From Parcubacteria group bacterium Greene0714_7 (GTDB lineage Bacteria > Patescibacteriota > Minisyncoccia > Phycocordibacterales > Phycocordibacteraceae), in NCBI GenBank assembly GCA_007378985.1, contig VMHB01000003.1, positions 92,283 through 146,911 of the forward strand: a DNA stretch of 54,629 bases. Direction: 5' to 3'. The position numbers and the translations under genes were made by a program. Position 1 is the stretch's first letter; every line of letters begins with the position of its first letter. The notes under the pieces were generated by a model. The model did not search any database and was not told the origin of the DNA. It was given only the letters and a program-made list of their open reading frames with translations. Of this stretch, positions 21,912 to 29,905 are shown piece by piece.

Positions 21912-22313
21912 TTAGTAGCTCTTTTTTGCGAGCATGGCGTCTAAACTGTATTTGCCTGCACCGTGAGCCATGAGGACAAGCATGCCTCCTATAATTGAGA
22001 CATTCTTCCAGAGCATTATCATGTTCACTGGATTGGTGAAGTCAGTGTGGAAGTAGTAGGTAACCGGAATAAGAAAGAGGGCAATAGCGAGAGCTACCCA
22101 CTTTGTTTTGAATCCTATAACAAGCATAATTCCACCGAGAAGTTCTATGACAATTGCAAGTACTATTGCAAGTTCAGGGAAGGGAACCCCGGCAGAGGCT
22201 GCATAAGCAACCATGCCTGCAAAACCAGAAATCTTAGTAAAACCAAAAATCACGAAGATGCCTGCAAGAGCGAGGCGACCAACAAGTGCTAAAGCGGATG
22301 CGTATTTATCCAT
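21912..22313 (-). CDS. DoxX-family membrane protein
   Basis: The 133 residues have four helices: LVGRLALAGIFVIFGFTKI at the start, then LAIVLAIVIELLGGIMLVIG, a third around ALAIALFLIPVTYYF and a fourth with IIGGMLVLMAHG. The DoxX signature P-x-E-hydrophobic-x-x-x-x-x-E-x-hGG is present (FPELAIVLAIVIELLGG). Family members range from quinol oxidase subunits to redox-linked membrane proteins; no electron-transport partner is adjacent. The start is at ATG 22313; an in-frame TTG two codons upstream is less likely. Confidence 0.85.
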   Translation of the reverse strand: MDKYASALALVGRLALAGIFVIFGFTKISGFAGMVAYAASAGVPFPELAIVLAIVIELLGGIMLVIGFKTKWVALAIALFLIPVTYYFHTDFTNPVNMIMLWKNVSIIGGMLVLMAHGAGKYSLDAMLAKKSY

Positions 22314-22342
22314 ACTCAAAAAACTAAAATAATAAGGTGATT

Positions 22343-22511
22343 CTAGGGCATGTTCGGAAACCCGCGGTACCCAAGCCGAACTGTCTATTTTTGTGGCGAG
22401 ACACCGAGCTGGAGTCCGAAATGTACTGTAAGTACTTAGAGGACGAAGCGAGTGTGTTGTAGTCCAAAAATAGACGGTGCAGGCAGGGGGAGGTTTCCAG
22501 ACATGCCCTAG
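22343..22511. repeat. 169-base nested inverted-repeat element
   Basis: Outer 20-base arms (CTAGGGCATGTTCGGAAACC; its partner differs at two positions) enclose a perfect inner pair (GTCTATTTTTG 22383-22393; CAAAAATAGAC 22465-22475) and a small GTAC-TGTAA-GTAC loop. It contains no protein frame. It lies upstream of DoxX. It could be a MITE-like insertion or a structured RNA. Confidence 0.7.
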
Positions 22512-22556
22512 TATAACAGCTGAACTTCGAGTGCCCAGACTAGGCTCTAGTGAGTA

Positions 22557-22595
22557 CCCATGTTGGACCTCCGAGGTCCAACATGGGAGGGTTTT
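22557..22595. terminator. Strong palindrome with T-run
   Basis: CCCATGTTGGACCT and its exact complement around CCG, followed on the plus strand by GAGGGTTTTT. It lies past the minus-strand gene at 22609. Confidence 0.75.
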
Positions 22596-22608
22596 TCATT
22601 TTGTTTCC

Positions 22609-22899
22609 TCACTTCTTTTGTTCAGGGTTTTCTCCTCCAGATTTGGATGTCCAAGGGCTTAAGACGGGTTCGTTGGGGAGACGATCATCAAACTTGATGT
22701 TATTTTTCTGCTCTATTTCTTCTACCTGTTGAGCGATTGCTTTGGCAATCATTTTTGCAGCGGGCAAGGGGAGTAAGAAGCATGAGGTTGTCTGACCCGA
22801 CTCTACCGCAAGGTGCAAGAGCCCATTTATAACTCGAACATTAACGGTATCAACAAAAAGCTTTGAAGGAACGGAGTTGAAGTCAAATTCTTGTGGCAT
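22609..22899 (-). CDS. DUF3467-like protein (96 aa)
   Basis: Start taken at ATG 22899 (MPQEFDF); the longer reading adds a hydrophobic stretch of unlikely reality. It has a beta-rich first half (KLFVDTVNVRVINGLLHLAV) and a helix LPAAKMIAKAIAQQVEEIEQ, a layout like DUF3467. A Pro-rich disordered end (NEPVLSPWTSKSGGENPEQKK) follows. The family is small, cytoplasmic and of unknown function. It stands alone, with no Shine-Dalgarno sequence. Confidence 0.6.
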   Translation of the reverse strand: MPQEFDFNSVPSKLFVDTVNVRVINGLLHLAVESGQTTSCFLLPLPAAKMIAKAIAQQVEEIEQKNNIKFDDRLPNEPVLSPWTSKSGGENPEQKK

Positions 22900-23150
22900 A
22901 GCTGTAATTGTTACGAATAAGATGCAGTATAGCAAAATAGCGTTCGAGCTATTGAAATGAAAATTAACTATTACTATCCTTTAAGAAGGCGAGTATGACG
23001 ATGGCAAAGAATGCCAAGTTAAGCCAGTGACTTATATCATTTTCTATCATTCTTAATGCTCTCACAACTAAAGAATTCAGTAAAGCCTTTTAGGCGCTCT
23101 CAGGTGTGCATTATTGACATTGTCGTAAAGGATAGTATTGTAAAAAACAT

Positions 23151-23339
23151 ATGGGACAAGGAAGTTTTGATAAAGAATCTTTTTCAAAGCCTAGTAGGAT
23201 TTTTAGAGGTACGCGGATTAAAGATGGGGACAGAAAATTTTCTCCTGTTGGAAGTGCTAGTCGTAACAGTCATCAAAAGAAAAATTACAACGCAAACAAA
23301 GATCGCCTTGCAACTCAGGGTGTTTTAGATGACGAGTAA
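23151..23339 (+). CDS. Hydrophilic small protein (62 aa)
   Basis: I prefer this frame over the overlapping 90-residue frame at 23056. It is hydrophilic and balanced in charge, starts MGQGSFDKESFSKPSRI, ends TQGVLDDE, and has a possible -10 (TATTGT) ten bases before the ATG. It is rich in Ser, Asn, Lys and Arg and is probably disordered or nucleic-acid associated. It is followed after 47 bases by another tiny gene. No family recognised. Confidence 0.45.
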   Translation: MGQGSFDKESFSKPSRIFRGTRIKDGDRKFSPVGSASRNSHQKKNYNANKDRLATQGVLDDE

Positions 23340-23386
23340 GATTACAGTCAAAGAAAAAAAATCGGTTTTAATATAAAATATTTACT

Positions 23387-23530
23387 ATGGCTAGTGAATC
23401 AGTAGAGGTCAGACTCCTAAAAGATCGGGTGCGGTCCTTAGAGAGTAGGGTAAGTCAGATGGCTCGGGCTCTTTCAGAGTTAACTCCTTCTACTCCTGCA
23501 AAGAAGAAAGTAGTAAATAAAAAAAAGTGA
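23387..23530 (+). CDS. 47-aa coiled-coil peptide with Lys tail
   Basis: An ATG frame encodes a heptad-like helix (VEVRLLKDRVRSLESRVSQM) followed by a Pro/Thr hinge and a Lys-rich end (AKKKVVNKKK). Similar short coiled-coil plus basic-tail proteins occur widely in Patescibacteria. TATAAA lies about 15 bases upstream. The function is unknown, but the regular heptads support it being real. Confidence 0.5.
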   Translation: MASESVEVRLLKDRVRSLESRVSQMARALSELTPSTPAKKKVVNKKK

Positions 23531-23877
23531 CACTTGAAGCTTGTTAGCAATGGAAACATCGTTTCTTTCCGTCCTCGATACTTTGTTGTGCTTTAGTCTA
23601 TAGGGAATAGGATTAGGAATACTTCGCACAATATATCTTTTACGAAGTTAATATAGAGGGAAACTCGGCTTTCTCTGAACTTTGGATTTGAGCTCTTTAG
23701 GTATCACTTCATACATATTTATCTTGGATCCATATCTTATTTTACTTGTCGTGCTACCTCTCAAGTTCTCTAGGGATACTGAATTATCTTTTTGATTATC
23801 TATCCAGGAGAATTTAAAGCTTTTGACTCCCCTCTCGAGCTATTGCTTAAATTTAAATATGTTGTCTAATATAGTAA
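23531..23877. other. Gene-free stretch with a possible decayed frame
   Basis: No gene is convincing. On the minus strand 23648-23839 is open for 64 codons but lacks an early start. It is interrupted by TAA at 23648 and stays open beyond it in the same frame to about 23530, which might be the remains of a gene. Otherwise I see AT-rich DNA only. Confidence 0.4.
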
Positions 23878-23910
23878 TTTAAAAACCCTCCGAGCTGGAG
23901 GGTTTTTAAA
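23878..23910. terminator. Bidirectional terminator
   Basis: TTTAAAAACCCTCC / GGAGGGTTTTTAAA around GAGCT, past the stop of the DUF378 gene. Confidence 0.9.
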
Positions 23911-23929
23911 TAGAATAGCCTGAGATTCT

Positions 23930-24169
23930 TTAGACCATTGGCTTTGGTCCGCCCATGCACCAAGCGCATTCTTTCTTGTGTCCTAGTACAAGCCAGAGTG
24001 CTGAGAGTCCTACAAGGACATATACAACCCATTCCACCATTGGCCACGTGCCAAGGAGCATGCTAACGACATTCCAGTCGCTACCCATAAAACCACCAAG
24101 GCCTACGAGACCCCAATTGAGTCCGCCTACTACAAGGAGTAGGAACGCAAGCATATGCAAATACTTCAT
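23930..24169 (-). CDS. DUF378 membrane protein
   Basis: The 79 residues have two membrane helices. The DUF378 signature is clear: LAFLLLVVGGLNWGLVGLGG, then a second helix WVVYVLVGLSALWLVLG, ending in a short loop with two Cys (KKECAWCMGGPKP). DUF378 proteins are small, widespread and uncharacterised. The CAWC pair could be redox active or bind metal, which I infer only from spacing. Confidence 0.85.
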   Translation of the reverse strand: MKYLHMLAFLLLVVGGLNWGLVGLGGFMGSDWNVVSMLLGTWPMVEWVVYVLVGLSALWLVLGHKKECAWCMGGPKPMV

Positions 24170-24296
24170 ATAAATATATTAATTATCTAAAACTATTAAT
24201 AATGACTTTACCAATACATTGAACACCCAAAACACCACTCTCTGGGGTTTTGAGACCTCTGGTGTGGATTGTTTATTTATCTTTCTTTTTCCTTCT

Positions 24297-24334
24297 CTAG
24301 AACCTAAAACCTAGTACCTAGAACCTTCTTAAAG
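24297..24334. repeat. Family A array at the M23 gene 3' end
   Basis: CTAGAACCTAAAACCTAGTA and CCTAGAACCTTC run into the last codons of the M23 gene. Confidence 0.7.
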
Positions 24335-25696
24335 GTATTTCATCGGATTCAAATAGGCCTCCGTAGGGGCTACTGGCATATAGGCTCCAGCACACTTTGT
24401 TATTGATTTCACATCACCAAGCTTAATAATTTTAACGGCACTTGCCACATATACGCTGAAATGGAGATGTGGTCCGGTGGCGTATCCTGTTTTACCGCTG
24501 TACCCAAGGAGGCTCCCTGTGCCTACTGTAGAGCCCTTAGAGACGCTAATGACTGACAGGTGGGCATAAATAGTGCCTAGGCCGTTATTGTGACGCACAT
24601 ACACCCATTTACCATAAGAGTAGCATCCCCGGAAAAGATCGGTATTACCAGTATCGACAACGACACCTCCCAAGGCTGAAACAATAGGCGTTCCTTCAGG
24701 TGCTCCAAAATCTACACCGTTGTGACCTTTGCCATTGTATGCACCACTTTGAGCGAATGCAGTATTGCCAAAGTATTGCGTAAGACAATATATATTTTTG
24801 AATGTATTGGTGCGATCCCTACAGCGAAGCATAAAGGCAGAATCAAGTGGAAATGAAAGAACCCCACTACCTGCCTTTGGGATACTTGTTGGATCAAGTG
24901 TGTATTTCAGGCTTGCTTCGTAGTCATTAAGTTGTTTTTCAAATTGAGCTTTTGCGGCCTGTTTATCTGCAAGTAGTTTTTGGAACGCAGATTCCTTATT
25001 TTTTGTCTGTGCAAGTAGTGTGGCCTGCTCGTTGCGATTTTGATCGAGAAGTATTTTTTGATCAGACAATTGCTTTTTCAAAGACAGAAGTTTCGCTTTC
25101 TCTTTTTCTGTAGCGCTATAGTCCACCGTAAGAGATTCTTTTGTATTTTGAAGATCAATAACTTCATTTCTGAGAACATTACTGAGTTGTTCTACACGAT
25201 CTACTTCTTGCCACACTTCGATCATCTCATCTGCGCTCAGGAGTTGTTCAACTATCGTGGTCTCACCTATCTGATAGAGAGCTTGGAAAGATTGCTCCAT
25301 TGTCTTCTTGGAAGTTTCTATACGTTTTGCTTTATCATCAATAGCCCCACCGAGACGTTTGAGCTGTAGTGTTGCCGAAGCAATTTTATTTTCTGTAACT
25401 GAAATGGTTGCTCCTATTTTTTTTCTAGAAACATCAATTCTGTTTACTTCTCCTTGCAGTGTTGTTTTTTCCCCGGCTATTTGATAGAGCGTGCTTTCGT
25501 ACTGTGCAATTTCTTTTTCCAATGCTGCGATTTTGGCACTCTGTTCAGCTATTTTTTCTTGGATGTCTGAGGTAGTATCACCAAAAACTATCGTAGGTGA
25601 AGTTTGAGAAAATCCTAGAATCCCAAAAAACAAAAAAAGTCCGATAAAAACCGATATAAAAGAAACAGAACTCTTAAATAGAGGTATCCATTTCAT
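24329..25696 (-). CDS. M23 (LytM) peptidase with coiled coil, EnvC-like
   Basis: The 455 residues comprise an N-terminal membrane segment (9-35), a long coiled coil (about 42-270, repeated Glu/Lys/Gln heptads), and a LytM domain. The zinc ligands are His and Asp in GHNGVDFGAPEGTP and the His in TGPHLHFSVY; the substrate-side His is in TIYAHLS. The layout matches EnvC-type proteins that cleave peptide crosslinks or activate amidases at division. The active site looks complete, unlike degenerate EnvC. It starts two bases after gltX, so it is the second gene of that operon. Confidence 0.9.
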   Translation of the reverse strand: MKWIPLFKSSVSFISVFIGLFLFFGILGFSQTSPTIVFGDTTSDIQEKIAEQSAKIAALEKEIAQYESTLYQIAGEKTTLQGEVNRIDVSRKKIGATISVTENKIASATLQLKRLGGAIDDKAKRIETSKKTMEQSFQALYQIGETTIVEQLLSADEMIEVWQEVDRVEQLSNVLRNEVIDLQNTKESLTVDYSATEKEKAKLLSLKKQLSDQKILLDQNRNEQATLLAQTKNKESAFQKLLADKQAAKAQFEKQLNDYEASLKYTLDPTSIPKAGSGVLSFPLDSAFMLRCRDRTNTFKNIYCLTQYFGNTAFAQSGAYNGKGHNGVDFGAPEGTPIVSALGGVVVDTGNTDLFRGCYSYGKWVYVRHNNGLGTIYAHLSVISVSKGSTVGTGSLLGYSGKTGYATGPHLHFSVYVASAVKIIKLGDVKSITKCAGAYMPVAPTEAYLNPMKYL

Positions 25697-25698
25697 TG

Positions 25699-27144
25699 TT
25701 ATCCGAGGGCACGAATAGCGTCTTCAATACGGGTTATTGTTTCTTTCTTACCTATGACACCCGCAATGGTAAATGGGTCAGGGGATTTACCTCTACCTGA
25801 AAGCGTAAACCTAAACGGCCACAGCACAAGTCCCCTGCCCTTTTCTTCTGCGTATGGCCAAACAACCTCTTTAATTTTTTGATCATGCCATTCAGAATCG
25901 TTCAAGGTATTAAGGAGTGACATAACTTGCTTCAAGCGTGTCGCAGTTCTTTGCTTATCCATATCATCTTTTGGTAATAGTCCTGAGACTGGGTATGTGG
26001 GTGCCTCTGCATAAAAGGAAAATTCTCCTGCTTCATCCATGTCTTTCAATTCAGAGAAGGTTTGTATGCGTTCACGCATAAGAGGGACAAGACTTTCAAG
26101 AAGATTCTTTTTATTAAGTGCGGTGTACGTTTCCTTTGAAAGAAACAGAGAGGCGTGCTTCAAAAATTCATCAGAAGATAATTTTAGGATGTGTTCCCTA
26201 TTAAACCATTTGAGCTTCATCTCATTGAAGGCTCCCCCGCTCTTTTGGATTTGATCCACGCTGAACCGCTGTATTAATTCGTCTTTTGAAAATATTTCCT
26301 CATCGGTTCCTGGGTTCCATCCAATGAGTGCGAGGTAATTCACCATAGCACTCGGAAGATAGCCTTCAGTTTTGTATTCAAGAACATCTTTTGCGCCATC
26401 TCGTTTTCCTAATTTTTTAGTGCGATCGTCGCGAAGTATGGCAGGGAGTGTTACAAAGACAGGCGCTGGAACACCAAGGGCATCGTACAAACTAAGAAAT
26501 CGTGGCGTTGAAGAAATAAATTCGTCCGCACGAAAAATATGAGTAACACCCATGAGGTGATCGTCAACAATGTGTGCAAAGTTATACGTTGGGTATCCAT
26601 CGCCCTTCATGAGAATGAAGTCATCAAGAGCTTCTTCGCCCGCTTCAAGTTCACCTCGGACAGCGTCATTCCACTCGTATCTTTTTATTTCCGGTACCTT
26701 AAAGCGAAGTGGTGACTTCCCGTCCCATACAGAAAATGTTTCGGGGCGATGATCTCGAAATAAAAACGGTCGTTTTTCAGCTTTAGCCGTTTCTCTAAAT
26801 GCCGTTATTTCATCATGAGTGTACGGATCGGGATACGCATGGCCCGCGTCCATGAGCTTCTGTGCAAATGCTCTATATGAGTCCATTCTCTCTGATTGAA
26901 TGCAAGAACCGAAAGGCCCTGGTTTGTCGGGGCCATATTCCCAATCAATACCAAGCCACGAAAGAGAGTCTTGAATATGTTGAATGGAGCCTTCTATTGC
27001 CCGAGCTTGATCGGTATCCTCGATACGGAGTATTAGCGTGCCTTCATTTTTCTTGGCAAAAAGATAGGCAAATAGTGCCGTACGGACACCGCCGATATGC
27101 ATAAAGCCTGTGGGACTGGGAGCGAAGCGGGTAATTACTTTCAT
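25699..27144 (-). CDS. gltX: Glutamyl-tRNA synthetase
   Basis: The 481-residue class I enzyme has its HIGH motif in FAPSPTGFMHIGG and the KMSKS equivalent in KKLGKRDGA. Between them are the editing-free Rossmann core (LRIEDTDQAR) and the YPTYNFAHIVDDHLMG segment. The helical anticodon-binding domain covers residues 340-481. It charges tRNAGlu. In organisms without GlnRS it also makes Glu-tRNAGln for GatCAB; I cannot see from this window which applies. It is leaderless and heads a two-gene operon with the M23 peptidase. Confidence 0.96.
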   Translation of the reverse strand: MKVITRFAPSPTGFMHIGGVRTALFAYLFAKKNEGTLILRIEDTDQARAIEGSIQHIQDSLSWLGIDWEYGPDKPGPFGSCIQSERMDSYRAFAQKLMDAGHAYPDPYTHDEITAFRETAKAEKRPFLFRDHRPETFSVWDGKSPLRFKVPEIKRYEWNDAVRGELEAGEEALDDFILMKGDGYPTYNFAHIVDDHLMGVTHIFRADEFISSTPRFLSLYDALGVPAPVFVTLPAILRDDRTKKLGKRDGAKDVLEYKTEGYLPSAMVNYLALIGWNPGTDEEIFSKDELIQRFSVDQIQKSGGAFNEMKLKWFNREHILKLSSDEFLKHASLFLSKETYTALNKKNLLESLVPLMRERIQTFSELKDMDEAGEFSFYAEAPTYPVSGLLPKDDMDKQRTATRLKQVMSLLNTLNDSEWHDQKIKEVVWPYAEEKGRGLVLWPFRFTLSGRGKSPDPFTIAGVIGKKETITRIEDAIRALG

Positions 27145-27151
27145 AGAGCTT

Positions 27152-27157
27152 AGTGTA
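27152..27157 (-). promoter_or_regulatory. -10 promoter of gltX
   Basis: On the minus strand TACACT ends eight bases before the gltX ATG. Confidence 0.5.
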
Positions 27158-27168
27158 TAGGTTACCGT

Positions 27169-27301
27169 CTAACGAGTCGAGGGGAAAGAAGACTTTCTTT
27201 TTTCCCGAGCGAGAGCTGACGGAAAGTCAGCTACTGATTTACAGCCTAACGAAGCGAGTGGGAAGAGGGACTCCCCCTCTTCCCCGAGCGAGTGACAGCT
27301 A
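27169..27301. repeat. Two paralogous hairpin modules
   Basis: Both units begin CTAACGA(G/A) plus CGAG and end CCCGAGCGAG. The enclosed stems differ but both pair: GGGGAAAGAA/TTTTTTCCC in the first, GGGAAGAGGG/CCCTCTTCCC in the second. A third stem (AGCTGAC/GTCAGCT, 27214-27232) lies between them. With P4 they fill the 317-base murG-gltX spacer. Confidence 0.7.
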
Positions 27302-27310
27302 TAAAGTCTC

Positions 27311-27466
27311 TTTATAGGTTTTAGGTGCCAGTTTTTTTAGTTTTTAACGGTATAGTATAATTTAACGATCGTTAAATTATACTATACCGTTCCCTTTTGT
27401 CTTTATTTGATTTAAGAAATTTAAAAAGCTGAAACCCTGGAAGCTATACTCTGGCACCTAGTTAGT
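27311..27466. repeat. Family A words flanking palindrome P4
   Basis: ATAGGTTTTAGGTGCCAG (27315) and CTCTGGCACCTAG (27450) are inverted and flank P4 and its TTAAATCAAAT neighbour, here in reverse orientation. Confidence 0.7.
27346..27391. repeat. Palindrome P4 (46 bp, perfect)
   Basis: 23-base arms: AACGG-TATAGTATAATTTAACGA. The outer CTG/CAG of P1-P3 is replaced by AACGG/CCGTT in both arms, so pairing is kept. Confidence 0.9.
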
Positions 27467-28601
27467 TTTCATGTTCTAGGGCAGTATCCAGAATTATTTG
27501 CGCAATTGCTTTTGCTGAATCTGGTTTTGCAAATTTTCCCGCTGCCTCTGCCATGTCGTTGCGTGCTTTTGGATTAGTAAAAAGGCGTTCTATTTCTGCA
27601 AGTAGCAGATGGGGGGTAAGGTTTTGTTGCTCCATAACAATTGCGGCACCCGAGCGAGCATATGCGAAAGCATTTGAGCGCTGATCCCGACTTACCTCTT
27701 CAGGTATAGGGATAAGGATTGAGGCTTTCTTCCACGAAGCAACCTCCGCAATAGAACCCGATCCTGCGCGAGTGATTACAAGATCAGTTGCTCCCGCAGC
27801 CATCTTTAATGCAAGAGTTGAAAGATATCCATACGGTTTATAGCGGTATCGTTTTTCATTTTTTCCTAAAATGACATGGGCTGTTTCAGCAACGGATTTA
27901 ATATGTACCTGCCCTGCCTGATGTATAACTTGGAAATGATCAATAAGTTCTGGCAGTGCCTCGAGGATAGTGTTGTTAAGCTTCTCTGCTCCAAGTGAAC
28001 CACCAAGAAAAAGAAGTACGGGAACATTGCGTTCAAGTTCCAAAAATTCTTGCGCTCCTTCACGGGCAGGATTTTTAAGCTCAGTGCGTACAGGATTGCC
28101 AACGAGAGCTACTTTTGGTCGAAACTTTTCTGGAAAATAATCGTATGCCTCTTCGTATGAAATACCGATCTGTTTTGCAAAAGGTAGAGCAAGTATGGTG
28201 GCGCGCCCTGGCACGGCATCGGAATCATGTGCAATTACGGGGATGCGAAGCCACTTTGCTGCAAGAAGTGTTGGCACGCTTCCATATCCTCCTTTTGAAA
28301 AAACAACATCAGGAAATATTTGATAAAGAGCAAGAGTTGTTTGGAGTATCCCCCACCCTGTTTTAAAGAAATCAAAAAAATTGAGAATTGAAAAATAACG
28401 ACGCATTTTCCCTGCGGGTGTTTGTACGAAAGTAATGTTGTTTTCGTACAGTGCTCGTTCATCAAACGCCGTGGGTCCAAAAAAGTAGAGTTGAGGATCG
28501 AGAAGTTTTTTCTCTTTTACGATTTCATGGATTGCTTCAGCAACAGCAATAACTGGGTAAAAATGACCTCCAGTTCCGCCCCCAGTAAAAACAATTTTCA
28601 T
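27462..28601 (-). CDS. murG: UDP-GlcNAc:lipid I transferase MurG
   Basis: The 379 residues form a GT-B glycosyltransferase: N-domain with FTGGGTGGHFYPVIAVAEA, then the second Gly-rich loop VFSKGGYGSVPTLLAA. The C-domain donor site has LFLGGSLGAEKLN and TRAGSGSIAEVASW. It adds GlcNAc to lipid I on the inner membrane face to form lipid II. It lies after mraY and ftsW on the same strand, the usual order without intervening murD. A separate structured leader abuts its ATG, so it may be partly uncoupled from ftsW. Confidence 0.96.
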   Translation of the reverse strand: MKIVFTGGGTGGHFYPVIAVAEAIHEIVKEKKLLDPQLYFFGPTAFDERALYENNITFVQTPAGKMRRYFSILNFFDFFKTGWGILQTTLALYQIFPDVVFSKGGYGSVPTLLAAKWLRIPVIAHDSDAVPGRATILALPFAKQIGISYEEAYDYFPEKFRPKVALVGNPVRTELKNPAREGAQEFLELERNVPVLLFLGGSLGAEKLNNTILEALPELIDHFQVIHQAGQVHIKSVAETAHVILGKNEKRYRYKPYGYLSTLALKMAAGATDLVITRAGSGSIAEVASWKKASILIPIPEEVSRDQRSNAFAYARSGAAIVMEQQNLTPHLLLAEIERLFTNPKARNDMAEAAGKFAKPDSAKAIAQIILDTALEHEN

Positions 28602-28718
28602 CCCGTTAGAAATAGGACACGAACGCCATTGCGTCAGTGCCTATAACAGCTAGATGTGTAATGTTCGACTGTGCCATAGTGATACGTATTGATATGCGTC
28701 CGTGATTTCTAACGGGAT
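28600..28718 (-). promoter_or_regulatory. Structured 5' region of murG
   Basis: A perfect 14-base inverted repeat (outer ATCCCGTTAGAAAT) encloses 91 bases. Its right end on the minus strand (TTTCTAACGGG) is directly followed by the ATG. Inner CACG/CGTG and ACGC/GCGT pairs extend the stem. Similar in position to the glmS, recR and rpmA leaders but not the same sequence. Confidence 0.6.
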
Positions 28719-28792
28719 TCATATCTCTTGTAAAGTATAAGTCCAGTAATGCATATGAGCTAGGAGCAGTGGTTGGGTAACTAGTGACATTT

Positions 28793-29899
28793 TTACTTTG
28801 TTATTGAACGAGAGATTGACAGCAAAATTCCTGCAGCTCCGAGGGACACCAAGAGTGCAGTGCCTCCGTGACTTACAAACACAAGCGGGAGTCCTGAAAG
28901 TGGCAGGAGAGCAAGCATTGCGCCGATGTTTAAAAATGATTGGGCTGTAATAAGCACCACAATACCTACGGCAACTAATCCTCCAAACATGTCTGGCGTC
29001 CTAGCAGCAACCCAGAGGCCTCGAAGGGCAAAGGTAATATACACAAATATAAGCGCCAATCCCCCAACAAAACCAAATTCCTCAGCGAAAACTGAAAATA
29101 TTGAGTCTGAAATAGGTTCTGGTAATTTTCCAAATTTTTGGATACTTTGTCCAAAACCACGACCGAATGTCTCACCAGCGCCAACAGCAAGAAGGGATTG
29201 CTGTACTTGATAACTTGTTCCGCGAGGATCTAGTGTCGGATGTAGGAACGTGGTAAGTCGATCCGCTAGGTAAGGACGGAAAGAAACTAGAATAATCAAA
29301 AGACAAATCCCTGCGCCAGCCAGAATTGCCAAATGTTTAATACGAGCGCCTGCAGCCATAAACATGGCGCCACCTGCAACTGCAATAATAACAAAGGTGT
29401 CTGTGTCAGGTTGAGCAAGAAGTGCAGCTCCAGTTATTGCAGTAATAATTCCGAATGGTATGAGGCCTTGACCAATAGTATTTATCTTTGATTTTGTATT
29501 TGAAAACCAAGTAGCAAGGTACAAAATATAGGCAATTTTTAAAAACTCTGAAGGTTGTAGCGTAATTGGACCAATATGTATCCAACGCGTAGCGCCATTC
29601 AATGTAAGACCAAGGTGTGGAATAAACACAAGAAGCGTGAGTACGATGGATGCGCCAAAAATATGCAAAGAAAAACGTTTCCATACGCGATACGGAACTG
29701 CTAAACAAAAGAAAAATGCAATGAGTCCTCCGCCGAGTCCAAAGATTAGCTGACTGCGCGCCACACTTGAAAATTTGGCACCATCGTATGCGAGTAATCC
29801 TAAAGAGGCCGAAAGGAAAATAAATAAACCACTGACTACGAGAGTCGCAACTGTCATTAGAAGTATCCGGTCTGGATGTTGGCGTGCCGATTTTCTCAT
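28793..29899 (-). CDS. ftsW: FtsW/RodA-type SEDS glycosyltransferase
   Basis: The 368 residues have about ten helices. SEDS landmarks are the GGLIAFFFCL helix, the loop GATRWIHIGPITLQPSEFLKI with its conserved W-IG-QPSE core, AQPDTDTFVIIA, and the C-terminal LAEF-like EEFGFVGGLALI and LPLSGLPLVFVSHGG segments. SEDS proteins polymerise lipid II into glycan strands with a class B penicillin-binding protein. The neighbours mraY (seven bases upstream) and murG argue for FtsW rather than RodA. Confidence 0.93.
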   Translation of the reverse strand: MRKSARQHPDRILLMTVATLVVSGLFIFLSASLGLLAYDGAKFSSVARSQLIFGLGGGLIAFFFCLAVPYRVWKRFSLHIFGASIVLTLLVFIPHLGLTLNGATRWIHIGPITLQPSEFLKIAYILYLATWFSNTKSKINTIGQGLIPFGIITAITGAALLAQPDTDTFVIIAVAGGAMFMAAGARIKHLAILAGAGICLLIILVSFRPYLADRLTTFLHPTLDPRGTSYQVQQSLLAVGAGETFGRGFGQSIQKFGKLPEPISDSIFSVFAEEFGFVGGLALIFVYITFALRGLWVAARTPDMFGGLVAVGIVVLITAQSFLNIGAMLALLPLSGLPLVFVSHGGTALLVSLGAAGILLSISRSITK

Positions 29900-29905
29900 A
29901 GGGTG

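Noticed and set aside
22501-22560. A tRNA-like segment near GAACTTCGAGTGCCC
   Set aside because: No acceptor, D or anticodon stems could be drawn around it.
23056-23328. 90-residue plus-strand frame
   Set aside because: Hydrophobic, low-complexity translation; the overlapping 62-residue frame at 23151 has better composition and a -10 box.
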